64,000 bases of DNA from Streptomyces roseicoloratus (GCF_004117935.1 NZ_SDOY01000092.1:1-64000); one strand, 5' to 3'. Shown: positions 25,676 through 34,904, counted from the first letter of the stretch. Program-made: numbers and translations. The notes: a model not told the origin generated them from the letters alone.

Positions 25676-26619
25676 GGGCGTGAGGTCAGGATGCTGACGG
25701 CGTTGGCGGTGACGACGGCGGTGATCGCGGCGGCGTCGGCCCAGCCCAGTCGCTGCCCGAGGCCGATCCAGCCGACCAGGGCGGCGAGCACGGGATTGAC
25801 GCTCATGAAGAGGCCGAAGGCCGCCGGTGGCACATGGCGCAGGGTGAGGAGGTCCACGAGGTACGGGACGGCCGAGGAGAGCACCCCGGCGGTGACCGCG
25901 CAGCCGAACGCCGCGGTCGTCGGCGGATGGTGCAGCACGACGAGGACGCCGACGGGCAGGAACGTCAGCGCGGACAATCCGGCCGCGGCGGCACTGCCCT
26001 GGGCCCCGGGGATCCGGCTGCCGACGATGCGGTTGAGCAGGATGTACGCGGCCCAGCAGGCGGCGCCCAGCAGGCCGAAACCCATGCCGGCGTAGTCGGT
26101 GGAAGGCTGCGGGCGCATGAGGGTGATCACGCCGGCGGCGGCGAGCACGGCGCAGGCGGCGTCGACGCGGCGGCGGGTGGCGGCGAGCGCGATGGCGAGC
26201 GGGCCGAGGAACTCCAGGGTCACGGCGAGCCCGAGGCCGACCCGGTCGATGGCCGTGTAAAGGGACAGGTTCATGGTGCCGAAGACGACCGCGAGCAGGA
26301 TCACCGGCCACCACTGGTGGCGGGTGAACGTGCGCAGCCGGGGCCGATCGACGGCGATGAGGACGAGCGCGGCGACGTACTGGCGGACGGCGACGACGCC
26401 GACGGGGCCGAGAACGGGGAAGGCGAGCGAACCGGTGGCGGCACCGATCTGGTTGGACAGACCGCTGCCGAGCATGGCTGCCACGCCGGTCGCGGAGGTG
26501 CGCGACGCGGACGCCGGCCCGGACGGCTGAGAGGACGGCCGCGACGTCGGCGAGGGCGGAGAGGCGGCGGAGGCGGGGGACGCGGCTGCGGGCATGGCCC
26601 GATCGTCCTCGCCGCGCAT
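25633..26619 (-). CDS. EamA/RhtA-type (DMT superfamily) exporter
   Basis: 328 residues with about ten membrane helices in two EamA repeats (first: VGVVAVRQYVAALVLIAVDR and VFGTMNLSLYTAIDRVGLGL; second: AYILLNRIVGSRIPG and VPPAAFGLFMSVNPVLAALV). The phrase LYTAIDRVGLGLAVTLEFLG is typical of threonine/homoserine exporter RhtA relatives. The N-terminal 45 residues are a disordered Ala/Ser/Pro tail. A start at 26595, with GAGGA upstream, is an alternative. It is divergent from a LysR gene across 45 bp, so regulation by that LysR protein is likely. Confidence 0.88.
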   Translation of the reverse strand: MRGEDDRAMPAAASPASAASPPSPTSRPSSQPSGPASASRTSATGVAAMLGSGLSNQIGAATGSLAFPVLGPVGVVAVRQYVAALVLIAVDRPRLRTFTRHQWWPVILLAVVFGTMNLSLYTAIDRVGLGLAVTLEFLGPLAIALAATRRRVDAACAVLAAAGVITLMRPQPSTDYAGMGFGLLGAACWAAYILLNRIVGSRIPGAQGSAAAAGLSALTFLPVGVLVVLHHPPTTAAFGCAVTAGVLSSAVPYLVDLLTLRHVPPAAFGLFMSVNPVLAALVGWIGLGQRLGWADAAAITAVVTANAVSILTSRPQGPSGASGAAAAP

Positions 26620-26651
26620 GGTTGCGCAAAATGCATGACCGCATCCAGTCT

Positions 26652-26666
26652 ATACGCTGAGCGTAT
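26652..26666. promoter_or_regulatory. LysR-type T-N11-A operator overlapping the lysR start
   Basis: ATACGC-TGA-GCGTAT is a perfect dyad of two 6-bp arms and contains T-N11-A. It lies in the 45-bp divergent gap and overlaps the first two bases of the LysR ATG (26665). It probably serves autoregulation and control of the exporter. Confidence 0.6.
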
Positions 26667-27519
26667 GGATGTGGAACTGCGCCAGCTGCGCTGCCTGGTG
26701 GCGATCGTCGACGAGGGCGGCTTCACGGATGCCGCGCTCACGCTCGGCGTTTCCCAGGCCGCCGTGTCCCGCACCCTCGCCTCGCTCGAACGAGCCCTCG
26801 GCGTCCGGCTGTTGCGGCGCACCTCGCGGTCGGTGACGCCGACGGCTACCGGTGCCCGGGTGGTGGCGCACGCCCGCCGGGTGCTGGCCGAGGCGGAGGA
26901 ACTGCTCCGGGTGGCGGCGTCGACGGAGGGCGCGCTGCGGATCGGCTACGCGTGGTCGGCCCTCGGCCGGCACACGCCCGCCTTCCAGCGCCGGTGGGCC
27001 GCCGCGCACCCCGGTACGGAGCTGCACTTGGTGCGGGTGAACTCGCCGACCGCCGGCCTCGCCGAAGGCTCGTGCGACCTGGCGGTGCTGCGCCGGCCTC
27101 TGGACGACCGGCGGTTCGACTCGGCGATCGTGGGGCTCGAGCGGCGGCTGTGCGCCATGGCCGCCGACGATCCGCTGGCCAGGCGCCGCTCGGTGCGGCT
27201 GGCGGACCTCAGCGGGCACACGCTGCTGATCGACCGGCGGACCGGCACCACCACGCCGGAGCTGTGGCCGCCGGACTCCCGGCCGGCGACGGAGGAGACG
27301 TACGACGTGGACGACTGGCTGACGGCGATCTCCACCGGCCGCCGGATCGGGATGAGCGCGGAGGCCACGGCCAGCCAGTACCGCAGGCCCGGCGTCGTCC
27401 ACCGTCCGGTGCGCGACGCCGAACCGGTGGCCGTCCGCCTCGCCTGGTGGCGGGACGACCCGCATCCCGCCGCCCCGGCGGTGATCGAGCTGCTCACCGC
27501 GCTCTACCGCACCCCGTGA
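26665..27519 (+). CDS. LysR-family transcriptional regulator
   Basis: 284 residues. The N-terminal winged helix-turn-helix is MDVELRQLRCLVAIVDEGGF then AALTLGVSQAAVSRTLASLE, followed by the linker helix and a periplasmic-binding-protein-like effector domain from about residue 90. LysR regulators usually control a divergently transcribed target, here the EamA exporter, in response to a small ligand. The start codon sits inside the proposed operator, and no Shine-Dalgarno is visible, so the mRNA may be nearly leaderless. Confidence 0.92.
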   Translation: MDVELRQLRCLVAIVDEGGFTDAALTLGVSQAAVSRTLASLERALGVRLLRRTSRSVTPTATGARVVAHARRVLAEAEELLRVAASTEGALRIGYAWSALGRHTPAFQRRWAAAHPGTELHLVRVNSPTAGLAEGSCDLAVLRRPLDDRRFDSAIVGLERRLCAMAADDPLARRRSVRLADLSGHTLLIDRRTGTTTPELWPPDSRPATEETYDVDDWLTAISTGRRIGMSAEATASQYRRPGVVHRPVRDAEPVAVRLAWWRDDPHPAAPAVIELLTALYRTP

Positions 27520-27652
27520 CGCTCCGGCGCGGGCCGGTCTCGCCGCGCGTCGGCGCCCGTGCGGGCGACGTCGGGTCGGACCGCACGGACGTCGGATCGT
27601 GGATCGGAGCGCGTGGACGCCGGCTGGCCCGCAGGGAGCGCGGAACCGTGGC

Positions 27653-28852
27653 TCAGATCGCGTGGGCCGCCCGCATCTCCGCGACGGCAGCCGTGTCGTA
27701 GCCCAGTTCCGTCAGGATGCGCTCGGTGTGCTCGCCGACGCCGGGGACGGCGTCCATGCGCGGCCGTATGCCGCCGAGGTCGGCCGGCGGCAGCAGGGCC
27801 GGGACCTCGGTGCCGCCCGGGAGCCGCACGTCCCGCCAGCGGTCGCGGGCATCGAGCACCGGGTGGTCGAGGAACTCCGCCATGTCGTTGACCCCGGCGT
27901 TGGCGATGCCGGCGTCGTCGAGGATCCTCCCGACGGCCGCGCTGTCGAGCTCGGTGAACCGCTCCGCCACCAGCGCGTCCAGCTCCGCGCGGTGGGCGAC
28001 CCGGTCGGAGCCGGTGGCGAATCTCGGGTCAGTGACCAGTTCCGGCCGCTCCAGGAACCGCTCGCACAAGGCGGCCCATTCCCGCTCGTTCTGGATCGAG
28101 AACAGGACGTCCTTGCCGTCGGCGGCGGTGAAGGCGCCGTAGGGCGCGATCGTGGCGTGGCGGGTGCCGATGCGCGGGGGCTGCACGCCGCCGAACCGGG
28201 TGTAGTAGGCGGGCTGGTGCATCCATTCGGCGAGCGCTTCGAATAGGGAGACCTCGACGGGGCGGGCGGTGCCGGTGGTGGCGCGGGTGAACAAGGCGGT
28301 GAGGATGCCGCTGTAGAGGTACATGCCGCCGGCGATGTCGGCCACGGATATCCCGGCCCGGGCGGTGCCGTGCTCGTTGCCCGTCAGCGAGACCAGGCCG
28401 GCCTGGCACTGGACGAGCAGGTCGTAGGCCTTGCGGCCGGCCCAGGGGCCGCTGGTGCCGTAGCCGGAGAGGCCGGCCGCGATGAGCCGCGGGAAGCGCT
28501 CGGCGAGCGCCTCGGGGGCGAGACCGAGGCGGGCGGCGGCGCCGGGCGCCAGGTTCTGCACGAACACGTCCGCGTCGGCGAGCAGCCGCTCCAGTACCTC
28601 TCGTCCCGCGTCCGTCTTCAGGTCGAGCGTGATCGACTCCTTCGAGCGGTTGAGCCAGACGAAGTAGCTGGACTCTCCGTGCACGGTGGTGTCGTAGCGG
28701 CGTGCGAAGTCGCCGTCGCCCGGTCGCTCGACCTTGATCACCCGGGCGCCGAGGTCCGCCAGCTGACGGGTGGCGAAGGGCGCGGCCACCGCCTGTTCGA
28801 GACTGACGACGGTGATGCCGGAGAGCGGCAGGTCTGCGGGACGTCCGGTCAT
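27653..28852 (-). CDS. CaiB/BaiF (family III) CoA-transferase
   Basis: 399 residues. Signatures: LPLSGITVVSLEQAVAAPFA, ARVIKVERPGDGDFARRYD, LNRSKESITLDLKTDAGREV, the AYDLLVQCQAGL region with the family's catalytic Asp, and PVEVSLFEALAEW. It transfers CoA between carboxylic acids such as succinyl-CoA or formyl-CoA donors and an unknown acceptor. It lies upstream-adjacent to a PucR-type regulator on the same strand but 124 bp away, so it may be separately transcribed. The acid substrate cannot be named from sequence. Confidence 0.92.
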   Translation of the reverse strand: MTGRPADLPLSGITVVSLEQAVAAPFATRQLADLGARVIKVERPGDGDFARRYDTTVHGESSYFVWLNRSKESITLDLKTDAGREVLERLLADADVFVQNLAPGAAARLGLAPEALAERFPRLIAAGLSGYGTSGPWAGRKAYDLLVQCQAGLVSLTGNEHGTARAGISVADIAGGMYLYSGILTALFTRATTGTARPVEVSLFEALAEWMHQPAYYTRFGGVQPPRIGTRHATIAPYGAFTAADGKDVLFSIQNEREWAALCERFLERPELVTDPRFATGSDRVAHRAELDALVAERFTELDSAAVGRILDDAGIANAGVNDMAEFLDHPVLDARDRWRDVRLPGGTEVPALLPPADLGGIRPRMDAVPGVGEHTERILTELGYDTAAVAEMRAAHAI

Positions 28853-28976
28853 CGGGGTGTCCTCCTGGCGCCGCGGGATGCGGCACGGTGTGCGGTACGG
28901 CGGGCGTACGTGGGTGGGCGGGGTGCGGTACGAGCAGGTGTGCGGGTGTGCGCTGCGGGCACGCCGGCGGGCGCGG

Positions 28977-30866
28977 TCAGCGTATGACGGCCGCCGAGAG
29001 GGCGTGCAGCCGCAGGGCCAGCTGGATCTCCAGGGCGCGGGCCGGTGACTGCCAGTCGGGGCCGAGGAGCCGGCCGATCCGCTCGACGCGCTGCGCCACG
29101 GTGTTCACGTGGACGTGCAGGTCGTCCTTGGTGCGGGCGGGGCTCATGCCGCTGGCGAAGTAGGCGTCCATGGTGCGCACGAGGTCCGTGCCGCGGCGCC
29201 GGTCGTAGGCGATGACCTGGCCGATGGTGCGCTCCACGAAGCCCTCGATGTCGCCGGTGTCGGCGAGCAGCAGGCCGAGGAAGCCGAGGTCCTCGGCGGC
29301 GGCGCCTTCGCCCTGGCGGTGCAGCAGCCGCAGCGCCTCCAGGCAGCGGCGCGCCTCCCGGTAGGCCGGGGCGACCCGGCCGGGGTGGGCGAGCGGGCCG
29401 GGGACGGGTGCGGAGGCGCCGACGGAGACGGGCTCGTGGAGCGCGCCGCCGAGGTGCTTGGCTGTCTGCCGGGCGAGTTCGGCGGCGCTCTCCCCCGGTC
29501 CGAGCGGCAGCAGCAGGACGGTGCCGCCGTCGCGCGCCGAGGCCAGGCCGTGGCGCGTCGCGGCCAGGTGCGAGGCCGCCGAGCGCAGCCGCTGCCGGTC
29601 CGCGCTCTCCCGTCCCTCGGCGTCCGGTGCGGTGCCGGCTCCGGCCCGGTCGATGCGGGCGGCGAGGACCACATGGGGTGCGTCGGTGTCGGCGCCCAGC
29701 CGCGCGGCGCGCTCGCGCAGCAGGCGGCGGTCGCGGTCGGGCGCGTCGAGGAGGTCGTCGAGCAGTTCGCCGCGGACCCGCTGTTCGGCCTCGCCCGCGG
29801 AGCGGCGGGCGAGCAGCAGCAGGGAGGTCACGAGGGCGGCCCGCTCCAGGGTGCGCAGGTCGACGGGGTCGAGTCCGGGCCGGTCGTGGAGTACGAGGGC
29901 GCCGAGGGTCTCGCCGCCCGCGGAGACCGAGGCGATCCAGTCGTCGCCGTGCCGGGTGGCGTGGCCTTCGGAGGTTCTCGCGGGGCCGGGCGGCTCCTCG
30001 ACGAAGTCGACGGTGCCGCCGAGGACTTCGGACACGGCCGCGGCCACGTCGTGGACGCCGCCGCCGCGCAGCACGAGCTCGGTGAGCCGGTCGTGCACCT
30101 CCGAGGCGCGCTCGATGACGCCGCTGTGCTCGCGGATGATGCCGTTGGCCCGTTCCAGCTCGGCGAGGGCGGAGCGGGTCTCGGCGAGCAGGTTCGCGGT
30201 GTCGATGGCGACGGCGGCGTGCGCGGCGAAGGAGCCGAGCAGGGCGACCTGCTCGCGTTCGAAGACACGGGCACGCCGGTCGGCGGCGAACAGCACGCCG
30301 ATGACCTGGCTGCCGAGGGTGAGCGGCACGCCGAGGATCGCGACGAGGCCCTCGTCGCCGACCGCGCTGTCGATGGCCTCGGTGTGCCGGAAGCGGGCGT
30401 CCTGGAAGTAGTCGTCGGTGACGTACGGCCGGGCGGTCTGGGCGACGAGCCCGCCGAGCCCCTCCCCCATGCCGAGTCTGACCTGCTGGAACCGGGCCGA
30501 GACCGAGCCCTCGGTGACCCGCATGTAGGTGTCGCCCCTGACCGGGTCGTTGAGGCTGAGGTAGGCGACCTCGGTGCCGAGCAGGGAACGGGCGCGCTGG
30601 ACGATGGCGCGCAGCACGTCGTCGAGGTCGCGCAGGCCCGCGAGGTCGTGGGCGGTCTCGAAGAGCGCGGACAGCTCGGCCTCGCGCCGCCGCCGGCCCT
30701 CCAGCTCGGCCCGGACCCGCAGCGCGAGCTGTTTGGCCTGCTCGAGCCCGGCCAGCTCCTCGGGCCCCGCGCCGGTCGCGCGGGCGAGCAGCACGGGGCG
30801 GTCGTACGCCTCGGTCGCGGCGCCGCGGGCGAGGAGCTCCAGGTAGACGGCCTGTTCGTGGGTCAT
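28977..30866 (-). CDS. GAF-domain PucR/CdaR-type transcriptional regulator
   Basis: About 629 residues. A GAF domain spans about residues 65-220 (AYLSLNDPVRGDTYMRVTEG, LGVPLTLGSQVIGVLFAADR) followed by a coiled coil. A CdaR-like GGDEF-type domain spans about 350-490. The PucR C-terminal HTH is LVRTMDAYFASGMSPARTKD then LHVHVNTVAQRVERIG. Such proteins activate catabolic genes in response to small aromatic or carboxylic ligands. The ATG at 30866 is used; a GTG at 30872 is equally possible. It follows a 3-hydroxybutyrate dehydrogenase gene, a likely target. Two DnaA-box 9-mers lie just upstream. Confidence 0.88.
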   Translation of the reverse strand: MTHEQAVYLELLARGAATEAYDRPVLLARATGAGPEELAGLEQAKQLALRVRAELEGRRRREAELSALFETAHDLAGLRDLDDVLRAIVQRARSLLGTEVAYLSLNDPVRGDTYMRVTEGSVSARFQQVRLGMGEGLGGLVAQTARPYVTDDYFQDARFRHTEAIDSAVGDEGLVAILGVPLTLGSQVIGVLFAADRRARVFEREQVALLGSFAAHAAVAIDTANLLAETRSALAELERANGIIREHSGVIERASEVHDRLTELVLRGGGVHDVAAAVSEVLGGTVDFVEEPPGPARTSEGHATRHGDDWIASVSAGGETLGALVLHDRPGLDPVDLRTLERAALVTSLLLLARRSAGEAEQRVRGELLDDLLDAPDRDRRLLRERAARLGADTDAPHVVLAARIDRAGAGTAPDAEGRESADRQRLRSAASHLAATRHGLASARDGGTVLLLPLGPGESAAELARQTAKHLGGALHEPVSVGASAPVPGPLAHPGRVAPAYREARRCLEALRLLHRQGEGAAAEDLGFLGLLLADTGDIEGFVERTIGQVIAYDRRRGTDLVRTMDAYFASGMSPARTKDDLHVHVNTVAQRVERIGRLLGPDWQSPARALEIQLALRLHALSAAVIR

Positions 30867-30907
30867 GGTCACAGGGATACCTGTCGTACGGGGGGTCGCA
30901 CCAGTCC

Positions 30908-30930
30908 TGTGGACAACCGCCTGTGGACAA
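30908..30930. promoter_or_regulatory. Pair of DnaA-box 9-mers
   Basis: TGTGGACAA occurs at 30908-30916 and again at 30922-30930. Each is the reverse complement of TTGTCCACA, the preferred Streptomyces DnaA box. They are in the same orientation, 14 bp apart, in the gap upstream of the PucR-type regulator. Confidence 0.55.
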
Positions 30931-30942
30931 CGGGAGCGGCGG

Positions 30943-31788
30943 TCAGTGCGCCGTCCAGCCTCCGTCGAGGGCGAGCGAGGTGCCGGTGACGAAGGAGGCC
31001 TGCGGGGTGCAGAGGAACAGGACGGCCTCGGCGACCTCCTCGGGCTCGATCAGCCGCTTGAGCGCGGAGTCCCGCAGCAGGACGTCGGCGAGCACCTGCC
31101 CGGCGGGGATGCCGTGGGCGGCGGCCTGGTCGGCGATCTGCCGCTCGACGAGCGGCGTGCGCACGTATCCGGGGTTGACGCAGTTGGAGGTGACGCCGTG
31201 CGGGGCGCCTTCGAGGGCCGCGGTCTTGGACAGGCCCTCCAGGCCGTGCTTGGCGGCCACGTAGGCCGACTTGAAGGGCGAGGCCCGCAGTCCGTGCACG
31301 GACGAGATGTTCACGATCCGGCCCCAGCCTCGCGCGTACATCTCCGGGAGCGCGCCTCTGATCAGTCGGAACGGTGCCTCCAGCATCACGGTGAGGACGG
31401 TGTGGAAGACGTCCGGCGGGAAGTCCTGGAGGGGTCGGACGAGCTGGAGTCCCGCGTTGTTCACGAGGATGTCGGCGCCGGCGGCCGAGGCCTCGGCGGC
31501 GTCGAGGTCGGTGAGGTCGAGCAGTGTGGGTTCGACGGCGCCCGGGAGGTCCCGTGCGGCCTCGGTCAGCGTGTCGAGTCCTTCGGCGGCCCGGTCGACG
31601 GCTCTGACCCTGGCCCCTGCGGCGGCGAGCCGCAGCGCGCAGGCGCGGCCGATGCCGCCGGCGGCGCCGGTGACGAGCGCGGTGCGCCCGGAGAGGTCGA
31701 GGGTGACGGACCCGGCGGCCGGCCCGGTGGCGGGCCGGGGCGCGACGGCCTGGGCCGGGACGGGTCCCGGTGCGATGGAGGCGCTCAT
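30943..31788 (-). CDS. 3-Hydroxybutyrate dehydrogenase (SDR family)
   Basis: 281 residues. SDR features: TGAAGGIGRA cofactor loop, NNAGLQLVRP, and catalytic S-Y-K in NISSVHGLRASPFKSAYVAAKHG. The phrases GLQLVRPLQDFPPDVF, CVNPGYVRTPLVERQIADQA and LCTPQASFVTGTSLALDGGW are those of D-3-hydroxybutyrate dehydrogenases. The reaction is 3-hydroxybutyrate plus NAD+ to acetoacetate plus NADH. The ATG at 31788 has AAGGTG 6 nt upstream. It precedes the PucR-type regulator in the same direction. Confidence 0.9.
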   Translation of the reverse strand: MSASIAPGPVPAQAVAPRPATGPAAGSVTLDLSGRTALVTGAAGGIGRACALRLAAAGARVRAVDRAAEGLDTLTEAARDLPGAVEPTLLDLTDLDAAEASAAGADILVNNAGLQLVRPLQDFPPDVFHTVLTVMLEAPFRLIRGALPEMYARGWGRIVNISSVHGLRASPFKSAYVAAKHGLEGLSKTAALEGAPHGVTSNCVNPGYVRTPLVERQIADQAAAHGIPAGQVLADVLLRDSALKRLIEPEEVAEAVLFLCTPQASFVTGTSLALDGGWTAH

Positions 31789-31843
31789 GCTCGGCACCTT
31801 ATGAAGCGGTGCCGCCCCGACCGATGTGGGCTGAGCACATAGT

Positions 31844-32326
31844 TCAGCCTGTGGGGCTGGGGTCGAACCATGTGGGTTCGTCCTTGAGCGCCTGCTCGAT
31901 GCGGAGGTGCGAGAAACGCTTCATCTCGGGCAGCTCGTCGAGCGCGAACCAGCCCACCTCCGTCGACTCCTCGTCGTTGACCCTGGCCTCGCCGCCGACG
32001 GCCCGGCAGCGGAAGGACACGTCCATGAACTGGCAGCGGTCCCCGTTGGGGTACACGACGGGCTTGCGCAGGGTCTGCACCAGCACGACCCGCTCCACCT
32101 CGGCCCGGACGCCCGTCTCCTCGTACACCTCGCGGACGGCGCAGGCGGCGGGCTGCTCGCCCGGCTCCACGATGCCGCCGACGATGGCCCACATGCCGTT
32201 GTCCGCGCGACGGCCCAGGAGCACCCGTCCCCGGTCGTCGAAGACGACCGCCGAGACGCCCGGCAGGAAGAGCAGCTGGTGGCCGGCGGAGGCCCGGATG
32301 TCGCGGATGAAGTCAGGTGTGCCCAT
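31844..32326 (-). CDS. NUDIX hydrolase
   Basis: 160 residues. The complete Nudix box GGIVEPGEQPAACAVREVYE followed by ETGV is present at about residues 50-72. The family cleaves nucleoside diphosphates linked to another group; the substrate cannot be told from sequence. The Trp/Phe-rich C-terminus (VGWFALDELPEMKRFSHLRI) is common in Streptomyces members of the MutT-like group. It stands alone between the dehydrogenase and lnt. Confidence 0.92.
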   Translation of the reverse strand: MGTPDFIRDIRASAGHQLLFLPGVSAVVFDDRGRVLLGRRADNGMWAIVGGIVEPGEQPAACAVREVYEETGVRAEVERVVLVQTLRKPVVYPNGDRCQFMDVSFRCRAVGGEARVNDEESTEVGWFALDELPEMKRFSHLRIEQALKDEPTWFDPSPTG

Positions 32327-32414
32327 GACTCGACCCTAGATCATCATCCGATCGTCCCGGCCGGCGCACGCCGCCCGCCGCCAGGGCCTCCGGCCCCCGC
32401 CGCCAAGGCCTCCG

Positions 32415-32433
32415 GCTCCGCCTCAGGCGGAGC
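32415..32433 (-). terminator. Hairpin enclosing the lnt stop codon
   Basis: Arms GCTCCGCC (32415-32422) and GGCGGAGC (32426-32433) enclose the loop TCA, which is the TGA stop of lnt on the minus strand. It may act as a terminator or stabilise the mRNA end. Confidence 0.5.
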
Positions 32434-34198
32434 GTGCCCGGCGGGCACGGCCGGACCGCACCGCCGACCAGCCGAGGCCGGCCACGGCGACCGCCACCAG
32501 GAGCGCCTCGGGCAGCGTGCCCATGCGGGTCGCCGGGGTCAGCGAGGAGCGCAGCGGCACCTTCTCCACGAGCACGTCGGGCGTGAACATCCCGGTCTCC
32601 GCGACGATCGTCCCGTCGGGCCGGATGACCGCGCTGACACCGCTGGTGACCGGCACGACCACGCTGCGGCTGTGCTCCACGGCGCGCACGCGCGACATGG
32701 CGAGCTGCTGGTAGGTCATCTCGCTGCGGCCGAAGGTGGCGTTGTTGCTGGGCACGGTGATCATCTGTGCGCCGTGGGTGACGGTGTCCCGGACGGCCCA
32801 GTCGAAGGCCGCCTCGTAACAGGTGGCGAGGCCCACCTTCGTACCGGCGAGGTCGAAGACGCCGACCTCGTCACCGGGTCCGAAGTCGCGGCGGACGCGG
32901 TCGACGTCGCTGCTGAAGAGCCGGACGACGGACCGCATGGGGATGTACTCGCCGAAGGGCTGGACGTGCCGCTTGTCGTACTCGGCGACCGGTCCCTTCC
33001 CCGGCTCCCACTGGATGAGGGTGTTGCGCAGTTTTCCGGTGGGCGGCGCGATGACGGAGCCGATCACGGTGGGCGCGTTCACCTTGCGCACGGCGTCGTC
33101 GATGATCGCGTACGCGTCCGGGTTGGCGTACGGGTCGATGTCGGAGGAGTTCTCGGGCCACAGCACGAAGTCGGGCTGCGGCGCGCGGCCCGCCTTCACC
33201 TCGTCGGCGAGCTCCCTGGTGCGGTTGACGTGGTTGTCGAGCACGGCACGCCGCTGGGAGTTGAAGTCGAGGCCGAGGCGGGGCACGTTGCCCTGGACCG
33301 CGGCGACGGTCGCGGTGCCGTCCTCGGGCGCGTCGGAGATCAGCGGCAGCGCGGCGAGGGCGCCGGTGACGGGCACCAGGACGGCCAGTGCGGCGGCGAC
33401 CAGCGGGCCTCGAGGCCCGCGCGGGGGCGCCGCGGCCGGCGCCGCCTCCGAGGAGGAACCGGCCGTCCGGGAGGACCCGGGCGTCTCGCCGGCGTCGCCC
33501 GTACGGGCGGACCCGGACGACGCGGCCGCGACGGCGGGCTCGGGCGTCCCGGCGGCGTCCACGGCGTTCCCGGCGCCCGTCCGCTCGGGAGCGTCGCCGG
33601 TACGGGCGCGCCGGGCGAGGACCTGGCGGAGCAGTTCGTACAGACCGAAACCGCACAGCGCGACGCCGAAGCCGAGCACCGGGGTGCCGCCGACGGCCGC
33701 GAGCGGCAGGAAGATCCCGTCCGCCTGACCGAAGGCGATCTTGCCCCAGGGGAAGCCGCCGAACGGCACGCGCGCGCGTGCCGCCTCGCCCAGGATCCAC
33801 ACGGCGGCGGCGAACACCGGCCAGGCGGGAAGCCGGGAGACGACCGCGACGCCGAGGCCGACCGCGCCGACGAACAGCGACGACACGGCGGCGAGCGCCA
33901 GCCACGGCACCGGCCCGACCTCCTCGCCGGTCCACATCAGCAACGGCATCAGGAAACCGAGCCCGGCCAGGTAGCCGAGACCGAAGCCGGCCCGTGCCCG
34001 CCGGCCGCGCAGCGTCCAGCCGAGCAGCGCGAACGCGGGCAGCGCGAGCCACCACAGGGGCCGGGGCGGGAAGCTCAGGTAGAGCAGCAGCCCGGAGAGC
34101 AGGGCCGCACCGGGGCGCAGCAGCCGCCGGGGGCCACGGGCCCGCTCGGGGGCGGCATCGGACTCGGGCGCGTCGGCGGGGGCGATCGTGGTGCTCAC
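32423..34198 (-). CDS. lnt: Apolipoprotein N-acyltransferase
   Basis: 591 residues, slightly longer than E. coli Lnt. About seven membrane helices lie N-terminally. They are broken by a disordered Ala/Gly/Ser insert at about residues 205-265 between a Trp/Phe-rich region and the nitrilase domain. Catalytic triad: Glu in LWPENSSD, Lys in EYDKRHVQPFGEYIP and Cys in LATCYEAAFDW. The enzyme adds the third acyl chain to lipoproteins in the membrane. The start is GTG at 34198. Streptomyces often carry two lnt genes; which copy this is cannot be told. Confidence 0.93.
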   Translation of the reverse strand: MSTTIAPADAPESDAAPERARGPRRLLRPGAALLSGLLLYLSFPPRPLWWLALPAFALLGWTLRGRRARAGFGLGYLAGLGFLMPLLMWTGEEVGPVPWLALAAVSSLFVGAVGLGVAVVSRLPAWPVFAAAVWILGEAARARVPFGGFPWGKIAFGQADGIFLPLAAVGGTPVLGFGVALCGFGLYELLRQVLARRARTGDAPERTGAGNAVDAAGTPEPAVAAASSGSARTGDAGETPGSSRTAGSSSEAAPAAAPPRGPRGPLVAAALAVLVPVTGALAALPLISDAPEDGTATVAAVQGNVPRLGLDFNSQRRAVLDNHVNRTRELADEVKAGRAPQPDFVLWPENSSDIDPYANPDAYAIIDDAVRKVNAPTVIGSVIAPPTGKLRNTLIQWEPGKGPVAEYDKRHVQPFGEYIPMRSVVRLFSSDVDRVRRDFGPGDEVGVFDLAGTKVGLATCYEAAFDWAVRDTVTHGAQMITVPSNNATFGRSEMTYQQLAMSRVRAVEHSRSVVVPVTSGVSAVIRPDGTIVAETGMFTPDVLVEKVPLRSSLTPATRMGTLPEALLVAVAVAGLGWSAVRSGRARRARSA

Positions 34199-34331
34199 GA
34201 GCCGGAGTCTACGGCGCGCGGCGCGCCCGGCAGGAGTGCGGTCGGCGCTGCGCGCCCCTGTGGGTGGCGGGTTCCACGCGGTCGGGCCGTACACGAGGAA
34301 AGCGTCCCTCCGGCTCCACGGGTCCGGCCGG

Positions 34332-34904
34332 TTACACGGGTCCGGCCGGCGCCGGAGACGTGGGAGGAGGGGTGGTGCGGTGCAACAGGGCGCGGATGAC
34401 GTGGACGGCGGACTCGGCGTCGTCCACGGTCACGGTGAAGGTCCGCCCGTCACCGAGCCGCAGCACCAGACCCTCGCCGCGCCGGACGACCACGGCGGTG
34501 CCCTTCTCGGGGCGCCAGCGATAGCCCCAGCCGCCCCACTGGCGCGGGGTCACGGACGGCGCGAACTCGGCGCCGACCACGTGCGACAGCGGGATGCGCC
34601 GGCGCGGCACGCCGATGTGCCCACATCGCACCTCGCAGGCGCGGTCGTCGACCCGGACGGCGACGTGGACGAAGGCGAGCGTGCCGAAGAGCACCAGCAG
34701 ACCGGCGGCGACACAGCCGATGACGGCCATCAGGAGCGGTGCGATGCCGGAGGTCCATGGCGACTCGACGGCGAGCAGGATGCCCAGCGCCATGCAGGCG
34801 AAACCGCCGACGGCCGGCAGCCATTGCATCCGGTTGGTCGCGCGGCCGGTCCAGACCGGGGGTGCGGGTCCCTCGGGACCCGGGTTCGTGGAGTGGTCCC
34901 TCAT
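34332..34904 (-). CDS. Membrane protein with PH-like C-terminal domain
   Basis: 190 residues. Two adjacent membrane helices (WLPAVGGFACMALGILLAV and IAPLLMAVIGCVAAGLLVLF) are followed by a beta-rich domain (VDDRACEVRCGHIGVPRRRI, GTAVVVRRGEGLVLRLGDGR) resembling bacterial PH-like domains. The function is unknown. The 133 bp towards lnt contain the doubled motif CACGGGTCCGGCCGG. It lies between lnt and the racemase on the same strand. Confidence 0.78.
   Translation of the reverse strand: MRDHSTNPGPEGPAPPVWTGRATNRMQWLPAVGGFACMALGILLAVESPWTSGIAPLLMAVIGCVAAGLLVLFGTLAFVHVAVRVDDRACEVRCGHIGVPRRRIPLSHVVGAEFAPSVTPRQWGGWGYRWRPEKGTAVVVRRGEGLVLRLGDGRTFTVTVDDAESAVHVIRALLHRTTPPPTSPAPAGPV

Noticed and set aside
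31907..34399. Long plus-strand frame across NUDIX and lnt
   Set aside because: Antisense to complete genes with catalytic motifs; no family recognisable.
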